Positions 1-12,463 of a stretch of DNA of 64,000 bases are shown here, piece by piece (position 1 is the first letter of the stretch; each line of letters starts with the position of its first letter). Source of the DNA: Brienomyrus brachyistius (lineage: Eukaryota > Chordata > Actinopteri > Osteoglossiformes > Mormyridae); assembly GCF_023856365.1 (NCBI RefSeq), contig NC_064539.1, positions 17,063,519-17,127,518 on the forward strand, in the 5' to 3' direction. Both the position numbers and the translations under genes were made by a program. Below the pieces are notes generated by a model, which was not told the origin of the DNA, ran no database searches, and saw only the letters and a list, made by a program, of their open reading frames with translations.

Positions 1-23
1 TAACTAAGCTGCTTCCTGGGCAG

Positions 24-146
24 GTAGCCAGTGTGCAGCCTGCTGGAAGCCAGTGTGCAGCCTGCTGGTAGCCAGTGTGCAGCCTGCTGGTAGCCAGTGT
101 GCAGTCTGCTGGTAACCAGTGTGCAGTCTGCTGGTAACCAGTGTGC
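24..146. repeat. 22-bp tandem repeat, about 5.5 copies
   Basis: The unit GTAGCCAGTGTGCAGCCTGC plus two bases recurs at 24, 46, 68, 90, 112 and 134 with few changes. It may begin outside the window. Confidence 0.9.
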
Positions 147-495
147 GATCTCCTTCCTTGGTCCGTGCTGGATCATGCAGTATCTTGTGATGTGGAGTGA
201 TGAGCTCTGCTTCTGCAGTGATCAGTGTAACATTTTGAGGGAATTCTGGAGACGTGAGGAGAGTTTATGGGGACAGACGGGCTGTGAGTGGAATGGAGGA
301 ATGGGGTTAGTGATCGGCTTCAACGCGTGAAGTTTGAGGGATAAAGATGTCAGTATACAACGGGACTGAGGGCTTTTTTCTCTTCATTCATTAAATGTAA
401 CATGTATTTAAGTGAGGAATCGATTGTGGTCCAGGTTAAATTGTTCGGTCTGGATGGGTCTGTAGGTGGCGAATGCTGCTATATCATATATTCTT

Positions 496-592
496 AGCTA
501 TATCGAGTATTGCTAGCTATATTGAGTATTGTTAGCTATATCGAGTATTGCTAGCTATATCGAGTATTGTTAGCTATATCGAGTATTGTTAA
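496..592. repeat. 19-bp tandem repeat, about 5 copies
   Basis: The unit AGCTATATCGAGTATTGCT repeats every 19 bp with C/T changes. Confidence 0.9.
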
Positions 593-2504
593 TTTATGCC
601 TGGGAAAAATACATAGATATATGGTGACTGGTGGATATAGGTATGGTCAACATGGGCTGCCGCTCAGGGCCACATCTTGCTGGGGGAGGGACAGGGCGCC
701 AATGACAAAGAAATGTGGTTCTGACATTTGCGATTGGTGTTCCATCGTGCATTTACACGTCACATCAATGTTGGGTCCCCGTCTTAGTCAGTTAACCATG
801 TCGGCGTTGGTAACCAGCTAGGCAGGGTACCATTCAGAAGTACGAGATGGCGGGGGGTGATGGGGGGGAGGGGGGAGGCTGGGCTGACCTCAGGTCACTC
901 CACTGGAAGCCTGAGGTAGGGGGAGGGGAGAAATCTATCGAACTGCAAATCTCTAACTTTGTGTAGAACTAGTGCAAATAGTAAAATCAGTCACACTCTG
1001 AAAATGCTTCTAAATAAACCACAATTCTGTCTCACAGACATATTCTTACTTTTTTTCCTGGTTTGAGTGAAATCGTTAAGAATAATATAAAGGCAGTTTA
1101 TATTTATATTAACAGTGTTGGGGGATGGGTGATGTGTTGATGCTGGACAAAGGAATAAGAAAAGGTGTGAGAGAATCATGAGAGAGGTGAAGGTGCACAG
1201 CCGGTCCATCTCTCTCTCTGAGTGTAATATTATTCATGTGATGGAATGGGACAGAATCACCAGTGTGTCTGTTAGCCAATAGGGTAACAGTGTAATAATC
1301 TGATCCATTTAAAAAAAAAATATTTATATAAAACCGTTTTTTACTTCTTTTTGATATTTACAAATCTTATTTTGTATTTTGTAATTTTTATAGACACTGA
1401 GGAAGACATTGTCGAAACATGTCTATCTATCGGCTTTGGTAAATAATTAAAGGAAAAAATACCAGTCTGACTCTTCTTTGTTTGTCTCTTGTTAAAAGCA
1501 GGATAATCCTGAGTGGGACCACAACCTTGGTAGTTACTGCATGTGAACCACTTTGGTTGCTTAGCTGCAGCTACTGAAAATCTGAATAGAATCGGACTCC
1601 TGGGCACAGGCTTACCCTTTATTTTTATGTGTATATAGTTTATCGTTATTCATCTTTATTGTTCAAAATCACTTAATAAAAATCATAGTGCTAAGCGGAA
1701 CTTTTCTTTATGTTGCCGGGGGGGAGATTGACACACATTTCTGAAGAGGGAGGAGATGAACAAACAATATAAGCTAGAACCAGCCCGGAGTATGATGTTG
1801 GACAGTCAAATGTAGTCAGAGTCATTATTAATGACATGATGACATCTCATTGACTCTTCTTGTTGCCTCTTTGCGTGGAGGATGCTGCCTATCAGCCTTG
1901 TTCTCAGGCAATATTATGGTCGTAATGTAATTTTACTCAATTCACCCATGAGGAAATGACTAGTGCATCCATTGTGTGCCGCTGGTGAACGCTGATCATT
2001 TAAAGCCCTCCTCACTCATTCCCTTCACCTCATTTTCCATCTCGCATGTAATTCCCAATAACGACTAAGGCCTACAGAGTTTAGCCGCCTGCTAGGCCAG
2101 TCCAGCCATTGGCTGCTTTCCCACTTAAGTCATTTCCTGGCCCCAGTGATCAATTTCATTACAGATTCCACCGACTGAAGGTAATAAATAATCCCGAAGT
2201 CGCCCGCAGGAAAGTTCTCCACACGGTTCATTAATTTCGGATGTAATTCAGCAGCACCTGTGTTATTTACAAAGAACAGGATTCGGCGGAACGTCGGTGA
2301 GCCGAGTGCGGCACTGGGGCTGCAGTCACAGAGCCTGAATCGTAATCGCCCCCTTTAACCCACTCATCATCCGCACCTTTTAATCACCGCCTGTGGGAGC
2401 TACAGCCTCTCAAAGGACGTATCTTTGAGCAGGATTTTCTGTGAAGTATTCGCAGGGAAAAAAAAGTCAAGTATGTGTATATTTCTGCTGACAGGAATAA
2501 CGTT

Positions 2505-2735
2505 TTGGTGTGCAGAGTTTGCATGTCCTCCACCGTGTTGCGTAGGAATCCTCCAGGTTTCTCGCAGTCAAAAGACATGCATTTGGACTAATTTGCGGCT
2601 CTCGATTGCCCACAGTGTAGGTGTGTGTGCTGCGTGTATGAGCCTGGTGTCTCCCAGCCTAGTGCCTTGTGATCCCTGGGATAGGCTCCACCCCTCATGA
2701 CCCTGAGCAGGATAAGCAGTTGAAAGATAAATGAA
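2505..2735 (+). repeat. Dispersed fish repeat with GGATAAGCAGTT tail
   Basis: The order 'cagagtttgcatgtcctcc', 'gtcaaaagacatgc', 'gggataggctccacc', 'gaccctgagcaggataagc' is a very common arrangement in fish non-LTR retrotransposon 3' ends. Family name not assigned. Shorter related pieces occur near 3830-3890, 16346-16400, 22513-22590, 23440-23530 and (inverted) 52870-52960. Confidence 0.65.
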
Positions 2736-3319
2736 AAACTATTTACAATACTGCAGACAAGAAGTGGTTTTTTTACATCAAAAGCAGGCATACAGCATTG
2801 TAAAACAAAAGATGCGATGTAGCAGAAACGATTATGTTTGTTTTGTTTTGTGTTTATATTGATTTTAAACATATCATATTTAAAAATATAGATTTTCAAC
2901 ATTAGTGAAGTATTTTAGGAAGCTGAGCCAAAGCTGGAAATATTAATCTACTTTAAGAATAATCAATTTATTACTAGTGATAATTGTTTATTGATAAATG
3001 ATTTATTTAAGAGGACTTTTGCAGCTTTATTCATAGTTCATTTTCAGATTGCAAAAAAGCGCAATTGTTGACTAGAATTGATTGGGGTCAAACCCATATG
3101 CAGACATAGAGACAGCTACTTACGATACTGTGGTCTCTCTTCTCCTGCCTGTCCAGCATTGACTGGCTATATTGGCTTTATTTGCATCCTCCTGGCAGGA
3201 CGAAGCCATCGATAGAGTGGAGCTGTCTGGGGTAATGAGATCTGATGGGGCAGCATAAAATTTTAATGCCCTTAGACTACCCAGTTGCTGCTTGTCAGTC
3301 AACTCCTCCAACACACACA

Positions 3320-3475
3320 AACAAAAAATCCGAAAAGTCGAACGTGTTTCCGCTGAGCGAGTCAATCAGCCGCGGCATTCTGTGCTTTCGTTCGCTGTCG
3401 TCGCTGTTGTCGACCGTCTGGCAGCACCTGGCGCCGTCATTCCGCGTCCCGATTGGTTGGAAACCCAGAACGATG
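3320..3475. promoter_or_regulatory. CpG-dense patch, candidate promoter or regulatory island
   Basis: About 19 CpG dinucleotides fall in roughly 150 bp of otherwise CpG-poor DNA, with an inverted CCAAT box (GATTGG) near its 3' end. Function is inferred only from composition. Confidence 0.25.
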
Positions 3476-4369
3476 ACTGTTATGTTTTGGTGGCTCAGTA
3501 ACCCACCATCTGGTCCCTGGACTGCTGTGCTTTGTTTATTTCAGTCTTTTTCGTGTCAGTAGAGTGAATTAGCTGGAAATATGTGAAGTGGCTCTGTTCA
3601 ATTATCAGTTATTAGCTGCTTGGGTTAACACTCTGGACAGAAGCCTTTTATTAATTTTCAAGGTGTTACTGATATATGTCTGAGTAAATATTTGTGTGCA
3701 AATGTAATCCTGTGTCTTTTTTATCAAATGCTGAGGCAGGTCATTGGTTTCAATATGACACTTGTTTTAATTAGATTTTTAAAATTCGAATATAAAACTG
3801 AAGATGCGACTCACAAGGCCGGTGACGGTCTGGCATCCCATCCTGACTGCACACCTGCCTTGTGTTTTAGGGATAGGCTGTGACCCGACACTGTACTGGT
3901 AAAATAAAAAGCACACAAGTACACATTCATGCAAAAGTAAGTACATTCAGTATGTGAATTCGGATGCAGCGAACAGGAAGCATCCATTTTCACAGCAGCT
4001 TAGTGCTCGGGTCCGAATGCTGAGCCCACGGGGGCTGCTGAGTCTTTGTTGCGAACCAGCTGCTGCGCTCACGCATCAGCACCAGTGTCCTGGGGGCTGT
4101 TATCCATTTTCATCAAGGCGTTCCAGTTACATCCAGTCCTCCGGGCTCATTTGCTACTGGCTTAATGGCGATGATGAGCTGAACAATTACAAAGAGCCTA
4201 CAGCTAATTATGCATCGTGCTGCCTCGTCTGGTTCGCTTCAGTGTTTTTTTCTTAATAATGGGCAGGCGGCTAAGTCCTTCTTTCTCAGTGATAACAGGA
4301 CAGGGCTTATAGTAAGATCACTTCAGAGTTGATCGTTTTGGTAACAGTTTCCTTGAGGGGGTACAAACA

Positions 4370-4680
4370 CACCAATTACTTAATGCATTAATTAACCAGT
4401 AACTAAGTGTTAGTTATGTACTGATCCCATGTTCATTCATCATCAATCAATCATGACGGTTCATGTCATGCAGGAACTGATATTTGTTCATGATTCGTTT
4501 TCGAGTAGTAAGTGAGTAACTAAGTTATTTGTGCCTCCTCAAATGAACTGTTACCGGTGTTTTCTGTGAGATGATACTCTTTTGTATTAGTGCAGAGAAA
4601 AACTTTCTTTTTTAGTTGGAAGCTGTGGTGTTTTCAGAATTATTTTATTGTTCCTGTTTCATGTCTGTTTCTTCGTTTGA
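4370..4680 (+). repeat. Dispersed repeat, copy 1 (inverted relative to the 6.5 kb copy)
   Basis: This stretch matches the reverse complement of 6410-6690, for example 'agtagtaagtgagtaacta' and 'cattaattaaccagtaa'. The element is unidentified. Confidence 0.75.
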
Positions 4681-4704
4681 GTACAGGTTTATAACTTGTT
4701 AGAG

Positions 4705-4927
4705 CAGTGGTTCCCAAACTCGGTCCTCGGGACCCACTGCCCTGCTTGTTTTCCTGCTATCCCTGCTTGTTTTCCTGCTATCCCTGCCCCACACACAAGT
4801 CCCAGCTGTCTTTCAACTTCTGATTGGCTGAACACACCTGATCCAGGTAATCAGCAGTGTGTAGGGCAGGGATAGCTGGGAAACAAGCAGGGCAGTGGGG
4901 CCCGAGGACCGAGTTTGAGAAGCACTG
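4705..4927. mobile_element. hAT-like palindromic foldback element, full copy
   Basis: Ends are CAGTGGTTCCCAAACTCGG and the inverse of it (CCGAGTTTGAGAAGCACTG), flanked by TGTTAGAG and TGTTACGT as a decayed 8-bp target duplication. TIRs starting CAGTGGTTC and 8-bp duplications are typical of hAT transposons. Confidence 0.75.
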
Positions 4928-6409
4928 TGTTACGTCAGGATGCGGATAAGCTTCACATTCTGGCCACACGAGGTCTCTGTATCCTAACCTACAAGCGGAT
5001 GTCTGTCCACCGTCTCTCCATTTCTTCTCATTCCACGTTCTGCCGCGGTCATGTGATCTCGTTCTCATCCTTAGATCGTTTAGGTAGCATGAACGTGTCT
5101 CCTCTACCTGTAGTGACAGCTGAAGCATTCGTCAGCGTTGGAAAGTTTCAAGTTGTGAAGTCTTAACTTGCTACATTTTATATTCTTTTTAGAATCTTGA
5201 CTTTCCTTCTCGGGCTCAAGCTATAAACCTTTGTTCACAGAGCAAATATATTTAAACAAATGTACATGTTCAATATTTAAGACGAGGATGACATGTTTAA
5301 CAAGTTGGACTTCTTGGGAAGTGTCAAGCGACTGGAAGGATGCATGTAAGTGTCAGAATGAGAAATTGTTACTGAACCCGTGATCTATAGCAGACACCTC
5401 CACTTGGGTTGGAAGTGCCTGCTGAATAATAATATTAATAATGCTTACAAGACATACTTAGGAAACCAAAGCTGTTTAATTAGTTCAGTTTAAATGCGAC
5501 ATTTAGCGCAGTTTGAACAACTGTGGATATTTTAAGTGCAAAGAACCTTCAAATTCACAATCAGGGATGTGGAATGAAGCTGCTGCCGCGATTAATGAGA
5601 GCCATGCATCAATCTGCGTTTATTCCTGCTTGTGGTGATGTTGCTGTGGCAACACGGGGAGCCACACTGAGACGGGAGGCGAGAGTTCCACAAGAGATTA
5701 GCAGTTCACATTCTGGTTGTTTTACTAGCTTTTTTAATTGGCTGCTTTGGTGCTTTAATTTTAAGAGGATTGACGGCAATGAACCACAGAGTATTAACAC
5801 ACAAGGCCCCTTTGATTTTCATTGAGCTGTGATGTTTGGATAATAAAGCAGAGTATTATATTGAATAGCTGTAAGAAAATGAACCCTTAAAATCACATTC
5901 TCAGAGACTGAAAAACGTGTCAGGTTCCAAGCATTTTCAATTACGTTCATTTCATGTCTGCTTAATGAATTCTATTGGGTGTTAACATTGTTATATATTC
6001 CTGGCTTTCTGCAACGATTGGGCATTAATATGGATTGCAAAGGCATAATTGCATAGTCCAGTTTAATTGTATATTGTTGTAAAGAAATGACAGTTTATGA
6101 CAAGATTATGACTGTAATATTGACAGATCATCTTCATTTCTGCATTAAAATATCCATCTTCCAGCTGTTTATTCGGGGGGGGTACCCAGACTCCCACTGG
6201 ATGGGATGCCGTCAGAATAGCATTCTGCAACACAGTTACGGCGGCAACACAAAGAACAATATAAATATTCCTACAACCCTGACCTGAGTGAGAGAATTTG
6301 ACTGGAAATTTACTAAGGAAATCAGGTGACCCAGTTCAAATAATGTAGTAGTACATCCTTATATAATGTGGTAATTAACCATTAAGTCACTTTTAGTAAC
6401 ATGCTGATC

Positions 6410-6690
6410 CCAACCAGTGATCAACAGAACAAACATAAACGACAAAAGAACAACAAAAATAATTTTTTAAATATCATAGCTCCCAAGTAAAAAAGAAAAG
6501 GTATCATCTTGCTAAAAACACCGATAACACATTACTTGTGGGGAAACAAATAATTTAGTTACTCACTTACTACTCAAGAACAAATCATGAACTGATATAG
6601 TTCCTGCATGAAATACATGAAGAGTCATGATTGATTAATGATGAACAAACATGGAATCAGTACGTAGCTAATGACGCTTACTGGTTAATT
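6410..6690 (-). repeat. Dispersed repeat, copy 2
   Basis: Reverse-complement partner of 4370-4680, with similarity over at least 250 bp and numerous substitutions and small indels. Confidence 0.75.
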
Positions 6691-8888
6691 AATGTGTTAA
6701 GTAAGAGTGTACTGCTACATTACCTGTGCCATATATCTACACATCACGTTAGCTGCAAAGACCTTATGTTGCCACTACTTAGCAAGTGGATGCACACAAG
6801 GCACCTACATAATTAATATAGACTGTCACGAGGAATGCTTGTTATAAGGTAGTGGATCTGCAGGGTGTTACTGTAGGTCTGAATTTTTTAAGAAAAGCAT
6901 TTTTTTTTTTTAATTCCAAAGAATGGTTTGACCTTGTGGCTGCTGACCGCTTGTTCCATTACGAACATGAACAGCCTTTGTTTAAGCACAGTATTCTGTT
7001 TGTATCAGGAGACTCGGCCAAAGGTCCCTTGAGATGCTGTTCAGGGATGACATGTTGCACAGAGCAGCCACTTCCCAGCTATTCGCTCAGTCGAGCAGCT
7101 GGCAGCCGCCCAAAGAGGCATTTCCCTTCACATTTTCATCCCTTTGCACCACAAAAAAAGGAAAAGAAAAATGAGCAGGATATCTGAACGTGTTCAGGAT
7201 GTCTATCAGGATTCCTTTGGGCCGAAAGAGTGTTTGCCCTCTAAATCACTTGGTCATGGATTAAGAAACAGGTCTTTGTACAAAAGACGGGCATATAATG
7301 AGGCTGAAAAGAAAAAAACAAACTTAAAAATGGATTTGACTTTATTCGATTGGGTGAGGAAATTCAATTTCATTTTAATGTGATATTTCCACATTTCTCA
7401 TTCCATTTCTTATGGATGAAAACCACAAAAGGATAGAGCGTATCTAAAAGACAGCATATACAGGAATAAAATCTTTAAGGTTAAGCAAATACTGTTATTT
7501 TCAAATGCACACATTTATAACAGAAATGTCTCCTAGTTCTGAGAGAGACTATATCATCCAGGTCTCAGTGCAGGTATTACAGGCTGCTTTGGATAAGCTC
7601 ACACTGGTGATGAACGGAAATTTAATTAATATCAATTTGTGATGGAATTTATTTTTTAAAAGAATAAAATACTGCATAAGTAGTGAATATTATACACATA
7701 AACAAAATTGCTATATCACATCTCATTTAGCTACTTTGTATTAGAATTTGTTGCATATTTCTGGCTTCAGTAAATTTATTTCTAACTAATTTACCTGTAG
7801 TAATATATGAAAACAGTCCTGCACTACATGTTAGTCTACTGACCGATTTTCTGTGTTGATCTATTTTGTTACACGCACTTACTGTAATAGTATGTGCAAG
7901 TAAACAACAAACGTAAATTAAAATTTTCATCCATTCATTAAGCTGCATAATCAGCATTCAGTACTAAAATCCCATCGTTCTTAACACTTTTTTAAAAATA
8001 ACAAAGTTGGAAATCTTAACACTGTCCGACTCACTCTCTTAAAGAAGAAGCATTGCAGAATTGCATTTTTTTCATTTACGTTTCGGCGATAAAATTAGTT
8101 TACATTAGATTACATTTGTCATAATAAAACACATTTGAATACCGAGTAACGTTTTTTGTAGGTACGCTATTAACATATCGAGAGAATCACGGAAGATTGG
8201 GACATGTTACCTTAAATACAGTGATCTCTTTCTGACATTGCCAACAACAGAGATCCCATGTGAAGTTATTACCGAGAAGCCTGTTCTCCTGTCTTTGGAA
8301 GGTAAATTGGTACTGTAGATCCGTTGGGATGTCACTGACCATCTGAGGTTCCATCAACGAAGTGACTTTCTACTTTAAGGAAAGCTGCCATTACGTTATT
8401 TGGTAAAGGACCTGAGATCGCTTACCAAAGGTCTAAGATTTATGGCTGGATTTAATACTAAGTCTTATCACCGAAAGATCCAGCTTTTGGGTGATGCCTT
8501 TAAGTCACACAGTCTCACAGAAGATTGCATCACATGCCAAGTCAGTCATTTTTTTTTACAGTCAACGATCTATTTTAATACCTCTGAGTAGCATCTATGT
8601 GCCATACCATTATTAATGCATGCATATTTTATCCTTACTAAGATTAATAAATAAAACATTAATATCGTCATCGTTATTGATGCTCTTAATTTAAGACTGA
8701 TTCAAATAAATGACATTAAATTGTTACGTAATATGCTGGTACCCGGAATTTGCATTTGGATTAGGTGTTGCGTGGAGGCTAATCGGTGCACGTATTTTCT
8801 CATAGGGATGGACACCGGTGCCAGTATCATGCGGCGAAGTACGTATGAGAGCATGTGTGTGCGAGAGAGATGGATGGAGTGAGTGAGT

Positions 8889-8931
<43 letters not shown>

Positions 8932-8932
8932 G
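8889..8932. repeat. (GA)n followed by (G)n microsatellite
   Basis: An uninterrupted AG run passes into about 12 G. Confidence 0.95.
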
Positions 8933-9096
8933 TAGAGGGAAATTGTCTCATGCGTTTGGATAGTGCTGCGTTACATATTTCTATAACAGAGGAGAATACC
9001 GCCGGGAAAACGGGAAGTAACAGGTTATACAACAGAGACATGGAGATATAGCCGTAGAAATTGTAGAAACCCTCACTCTCGGAAAGAGACGCGGGC

Positions 9097-9197
9097 ATGA
9101 TGAGAGACGAGGTTCAAGGGAATTTAGTGGCGACATGGTCTAATCCCGTAATGCCTACCTGGAGGGTGGATTCCTTCAGCAGCGATGCAGGGCAAAG
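9097..9197 (+). other. Speculative alternative first exon of KCNT1
   Basis: An ATG (second ATG directly after) opens 33 codons ending DSFSSDAGQ plus AG before GTACCA, the phase needed to join exon 1 as ...[10 protein letters not shown]. Upstream is a (GA)n tract and some CpG. Against it, the donor is weak and the sequence does not match any KCNT1 N terminus I know. Confidence 0.15.
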
Positions 9198-10891
9198 GTA
9201 CCACATACCTACATATTGTTGCATGACCGGTGTGCCTCTGCAGCATCCACCACAAGTGTCTCTGGGCTGTTTGCGCTTGTTTTTATCAGCCACCTCATTA
9301 AAATAGCGAGTTTCCCCTTTGGCAATATTAACAGCTGTACCAACTCATATTTTGTTATATAATCGGGTACATTTTTTTGCTGCCTTCTTATCTAGACTCA
9401 TTATTTATCATGAGATCATTTTATGCATGTAAATCCTGCATTTAAAAAAATCAGGCTTTCTCCTGAAGTACAAGTGATTTGCAATTCCGGCTGTTTATTG
9501 AGCGCCAGGAGCTCTTACTGCACACAAGGACACACGTGGGTTGGATGATCGTTGCAGGATGGCGAGCCGAAAATGCAGAGGCGTTTTATATTTTAACCCG
9601 GTTTTATGTCAAGCGTTTCTGTGTGATTCAGACCGGGAGGCGATCGGCACCAGTAACGTCGATCTCGTTGTCAGATCTGCAAAATGTTGCATATTTAATG
9701 CATATGGGCAATTTCAAAATTAGCTTCAATTTATTGACTTGAGTATTTTTATGATGATAAAGTTAACGCGCGCTATCGCGAATGTCCGTAGCGCTCCTTT
9801 TCTGTATATATTGTTGAGTTTCCACATAATATTGTTAACCTTATACTTAAAACTGAGCATGCGCCTTCTTTTTAGTCTAGATATGTATTTTGTAGATTAT
9901 TCTGGAATGCAAACCACGAGGTAAAAAAAAATCTTTCCTTTTTGTAAATATGTAGTTCTCGGCCCTTGTTTTGTCTTTGGGCGATTAAGATTAATTAGGA
10001 GAGGATTCCCAGGTTTCAGATTCGCTGAATTCGCTGCTTTTCGGAACAGTTACAGTTTAATAACAAATTCCCCAACCATTTGGAGAGACCCTGATAACAC
10101 GCGTTTTCTCTCTTTCTCCCACTGATTTGTGTTTGCCGCTATACATCAATGTTCTCGCAGATGTTTTTTTTTCCCCTCAGCATGAATTACCTCTGATTAG
10201 TTTAACTGAGTTTCAGATGTCTGTAGATACAACTCTGATATTATAAGTGATAATTGTACCTGTCAATTAATCATGCGACGGGTCACTCGGTTTAACGAGG
10301 CAGGCGAAGTTTATAGAGATTGAATGATAATCCAGAATGAATGGCATCATATACTGTATTTGTTTTTTCATTTGTCTGGTACCCATGACCTCCGTCCTCC
10401 TGTTGAGTGCAGGGAATCTGGACGCTGTGTCAGACAGCACGGAGCGTTGGGCTGAGGGATGCATGGCGTGCAAACTTCTGGGAAGCCAGAATATTACATA
10501 ACATTTTCATGTCACCTGTTTGAATCGGTCTTAATTGAAGAAAAATCAGTAATGATGGTGACGTTATTAATGTTTTATTTATTAGTCTTATTAAGCATGT
10601 CAGTGTTCGGACTGCGGGAGGAGAATTCATGAGATGACAGGTGTGAGATAATGACGCTCCTCACTGAGCCACTGGCCAGGCTATACAATTAAGCAATTGG
10701 TGAATGTGCCTATGGGCGTCTGTATCAGGTGGAATAACTACTTGGGACTTCATTGTAACATACTGTGGATGGCAGTGCTAGAGTGCTGCATGAGGAGCTA
10801 CTGTGAGGCCTCCTGGTGGAGGGTTTGCAGAGCACCCCTCTCACCTCCGGCGTGACAGACACCCAGGAAGGAGCAGCCTTTTTGCCTATTG

Positions 10892-11013
10892 CAGTGTTTC
10901 CAAACCTGGTCATCGAGGACCCCCCTTAGGTGGTCTGCTTTTTTTGCTCCCTATCAGCTCCTGGTAAAACGTGGACCGCTGGGAGTCCTCAAGAACTGGA
11001 CTGAGAAACACTG
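10892..11013. mobile_element. hAT-like foldback element, full copy
   Basis: CAGTGTTTCCAAACCTGG to CTGAGAAACACTG, with the inner phrase TTTTTGCTCCCT. Flanks GCCTATTG and GTCTATTG match at 7 of 8 positions. Confidence 0.75.
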
Positions 11014-11104
11014 GTCTATTGCATTAATATGTACAGCATACCTGTGAGCCAGGCAGCTGCTGCTGTTTCTCTCGGCTCAGCCAAAGTAGTGCCTCCTGCT
11101 GGCA

Positions 11105-11276
11105 GGGGTGGAAAGTTCAGGTTCAGAAAGTAAAAATCCAGACCAAGATTTTGTTCCAGCCAAGCAGTTGAGTACTGTGCTAATGTGACTATTTATACTC
11201 AACTGGTTGGTAGAAACAAAATCTTGGTCTGTATTTTTAATTGCTAATTCTGAACTTTCCAGCTCTACCTTCTGGT
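11105..11276. mobile_element. Palindromic foldback element, second family, copy 1
   Basis: The arms (GGAAAGTTCAG..CCAGACCAAGATTTTGT and the inverse) flank a loop containing TTGAGTACTGTG and CTCAACTGGTTGG. It resembles the short inverted-repeat fish elements of the Angel type, by recollection only. Confidence 0.7.
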
Positions 11277-11802
11277 TCTCCAGCTGATCGAGAGCTGTCC
11301 TTCAGCACCACTCAGCTGTGCAGAGGATGTGACCAATCAGAACGGGATTAGTCAGGATGGGGCCAATCAGGATGGAGCCAATCAGGATGGGGCCAACCAT
11401 GAGTCAGCTTCGGACATGGATGTGTTGCCTCTGGTTGTTAAATGGAGCATTAATGGTGCTGATGTGTGCTAACAGTTAGGCATCTTCGCATCCCCCTTTT
11501 GGATCTTGTCAGTATTGCTATTCTGCTATTACTGAGCTTCGGTGTGTGCTGCTAATGTACTGTAGGTTGCACTCCAGTTTTTATGTAAATCTGGCTTAAA
11601 TTGGTTGGCGCTAAGAATGTGCAGTATCTAAAGATAGGTAGAGGCTATGATTCGTTTTGCTCTGAAATGAGTTGGATTCTCCTGCAACAACGGTGAGAAC
11701 CATTTATTTCAAACTCACAGTGCTCTGTCAATATGCTAAATCGATTTAGCCAGAAAGATCTAGAGCCAGGTATTTTTTTAAACATGATGCACAGGAATGC
11801 TC

Positions 11803-11826
11803 CCTCTCTCTCTCTCTCTCTCTCTC
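11803..11826. repeat. (CT)n microsatellite
   Basis: About 12 CT units. Confidence 0.95.
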
Positions 11827-12346
11827 GCACGGGGATGGCTGCTTGTGCTGTCACGCCAGTTGGACAGAGAGTCTGCTAGGGGCTTGGAGCTCTGCCCATG
11901 TTATTGGCAGAGGTGTACTGGGCACCAGGAGACCCTCCATTTATGGACTGAAGCTGGGTCATTTTCAGGGCTGCCAGTACCTCGGTCTCTGGAACCATGG
12001 TGAAAAATCACACCATCCCAGCTCCGTGTAGCTATGGGAAATGTAGTCATGAAAATCAAGCAGGAATTCAGGTCCCCATAACAGAGAAGCATGCCTGGAA
12101 CTACAAATCCCACACTTCCATAAATTTACTGCAGCGATGTACTGTAAGAAACATTGTGAGCTTTCAAACCTGTAAATTAGAGGAGCAAGATCAAGAATCT
12201 GGATTGTTGTAATTAAGTTTTGTTAAATTACTATGAATGCACATATGGTGACAGTTAAATGCCATTTGCTCCTCTGTACAGTACAGGCATTTTCCTATCC
12301 ACCTCACATGTGGTCTTTTGTGGTCCTCAGACACGCTCTAAGTGAG

Positions 12347-12463
12347 ACAACTCACTCTACACTCTACACAGTACACTCTACATAGTATACTCTACACAGT
12401 ACACTCTACACAGTACACTCTACACAGTACACTCTACACAGTACACTCTACACAGTACACTCA
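12347..12463. repeat. 14-bp tandem repeat, about 8 copies
   Basis: Unit ACACTCTACACAGT with rare changes. Confidence 0.92.

Noticed and set aside
5281..5346. Protein-like short frame (DEDDMFNKLDFLGSVKRLEG) followed by TGTAAGTG
   Set aside because: No acceptor precedes it, an in-frame stop lies directly upstream, and the sequence does not match KCNT1 or any family I know.
8724..9098. 124-codon minus-strand frame with a hydrophobic start
   Set aside because: It runs through the (GA)n/(G)n microsatellite, giving a poly Ser-Leu stretch, and has no supporting domain.
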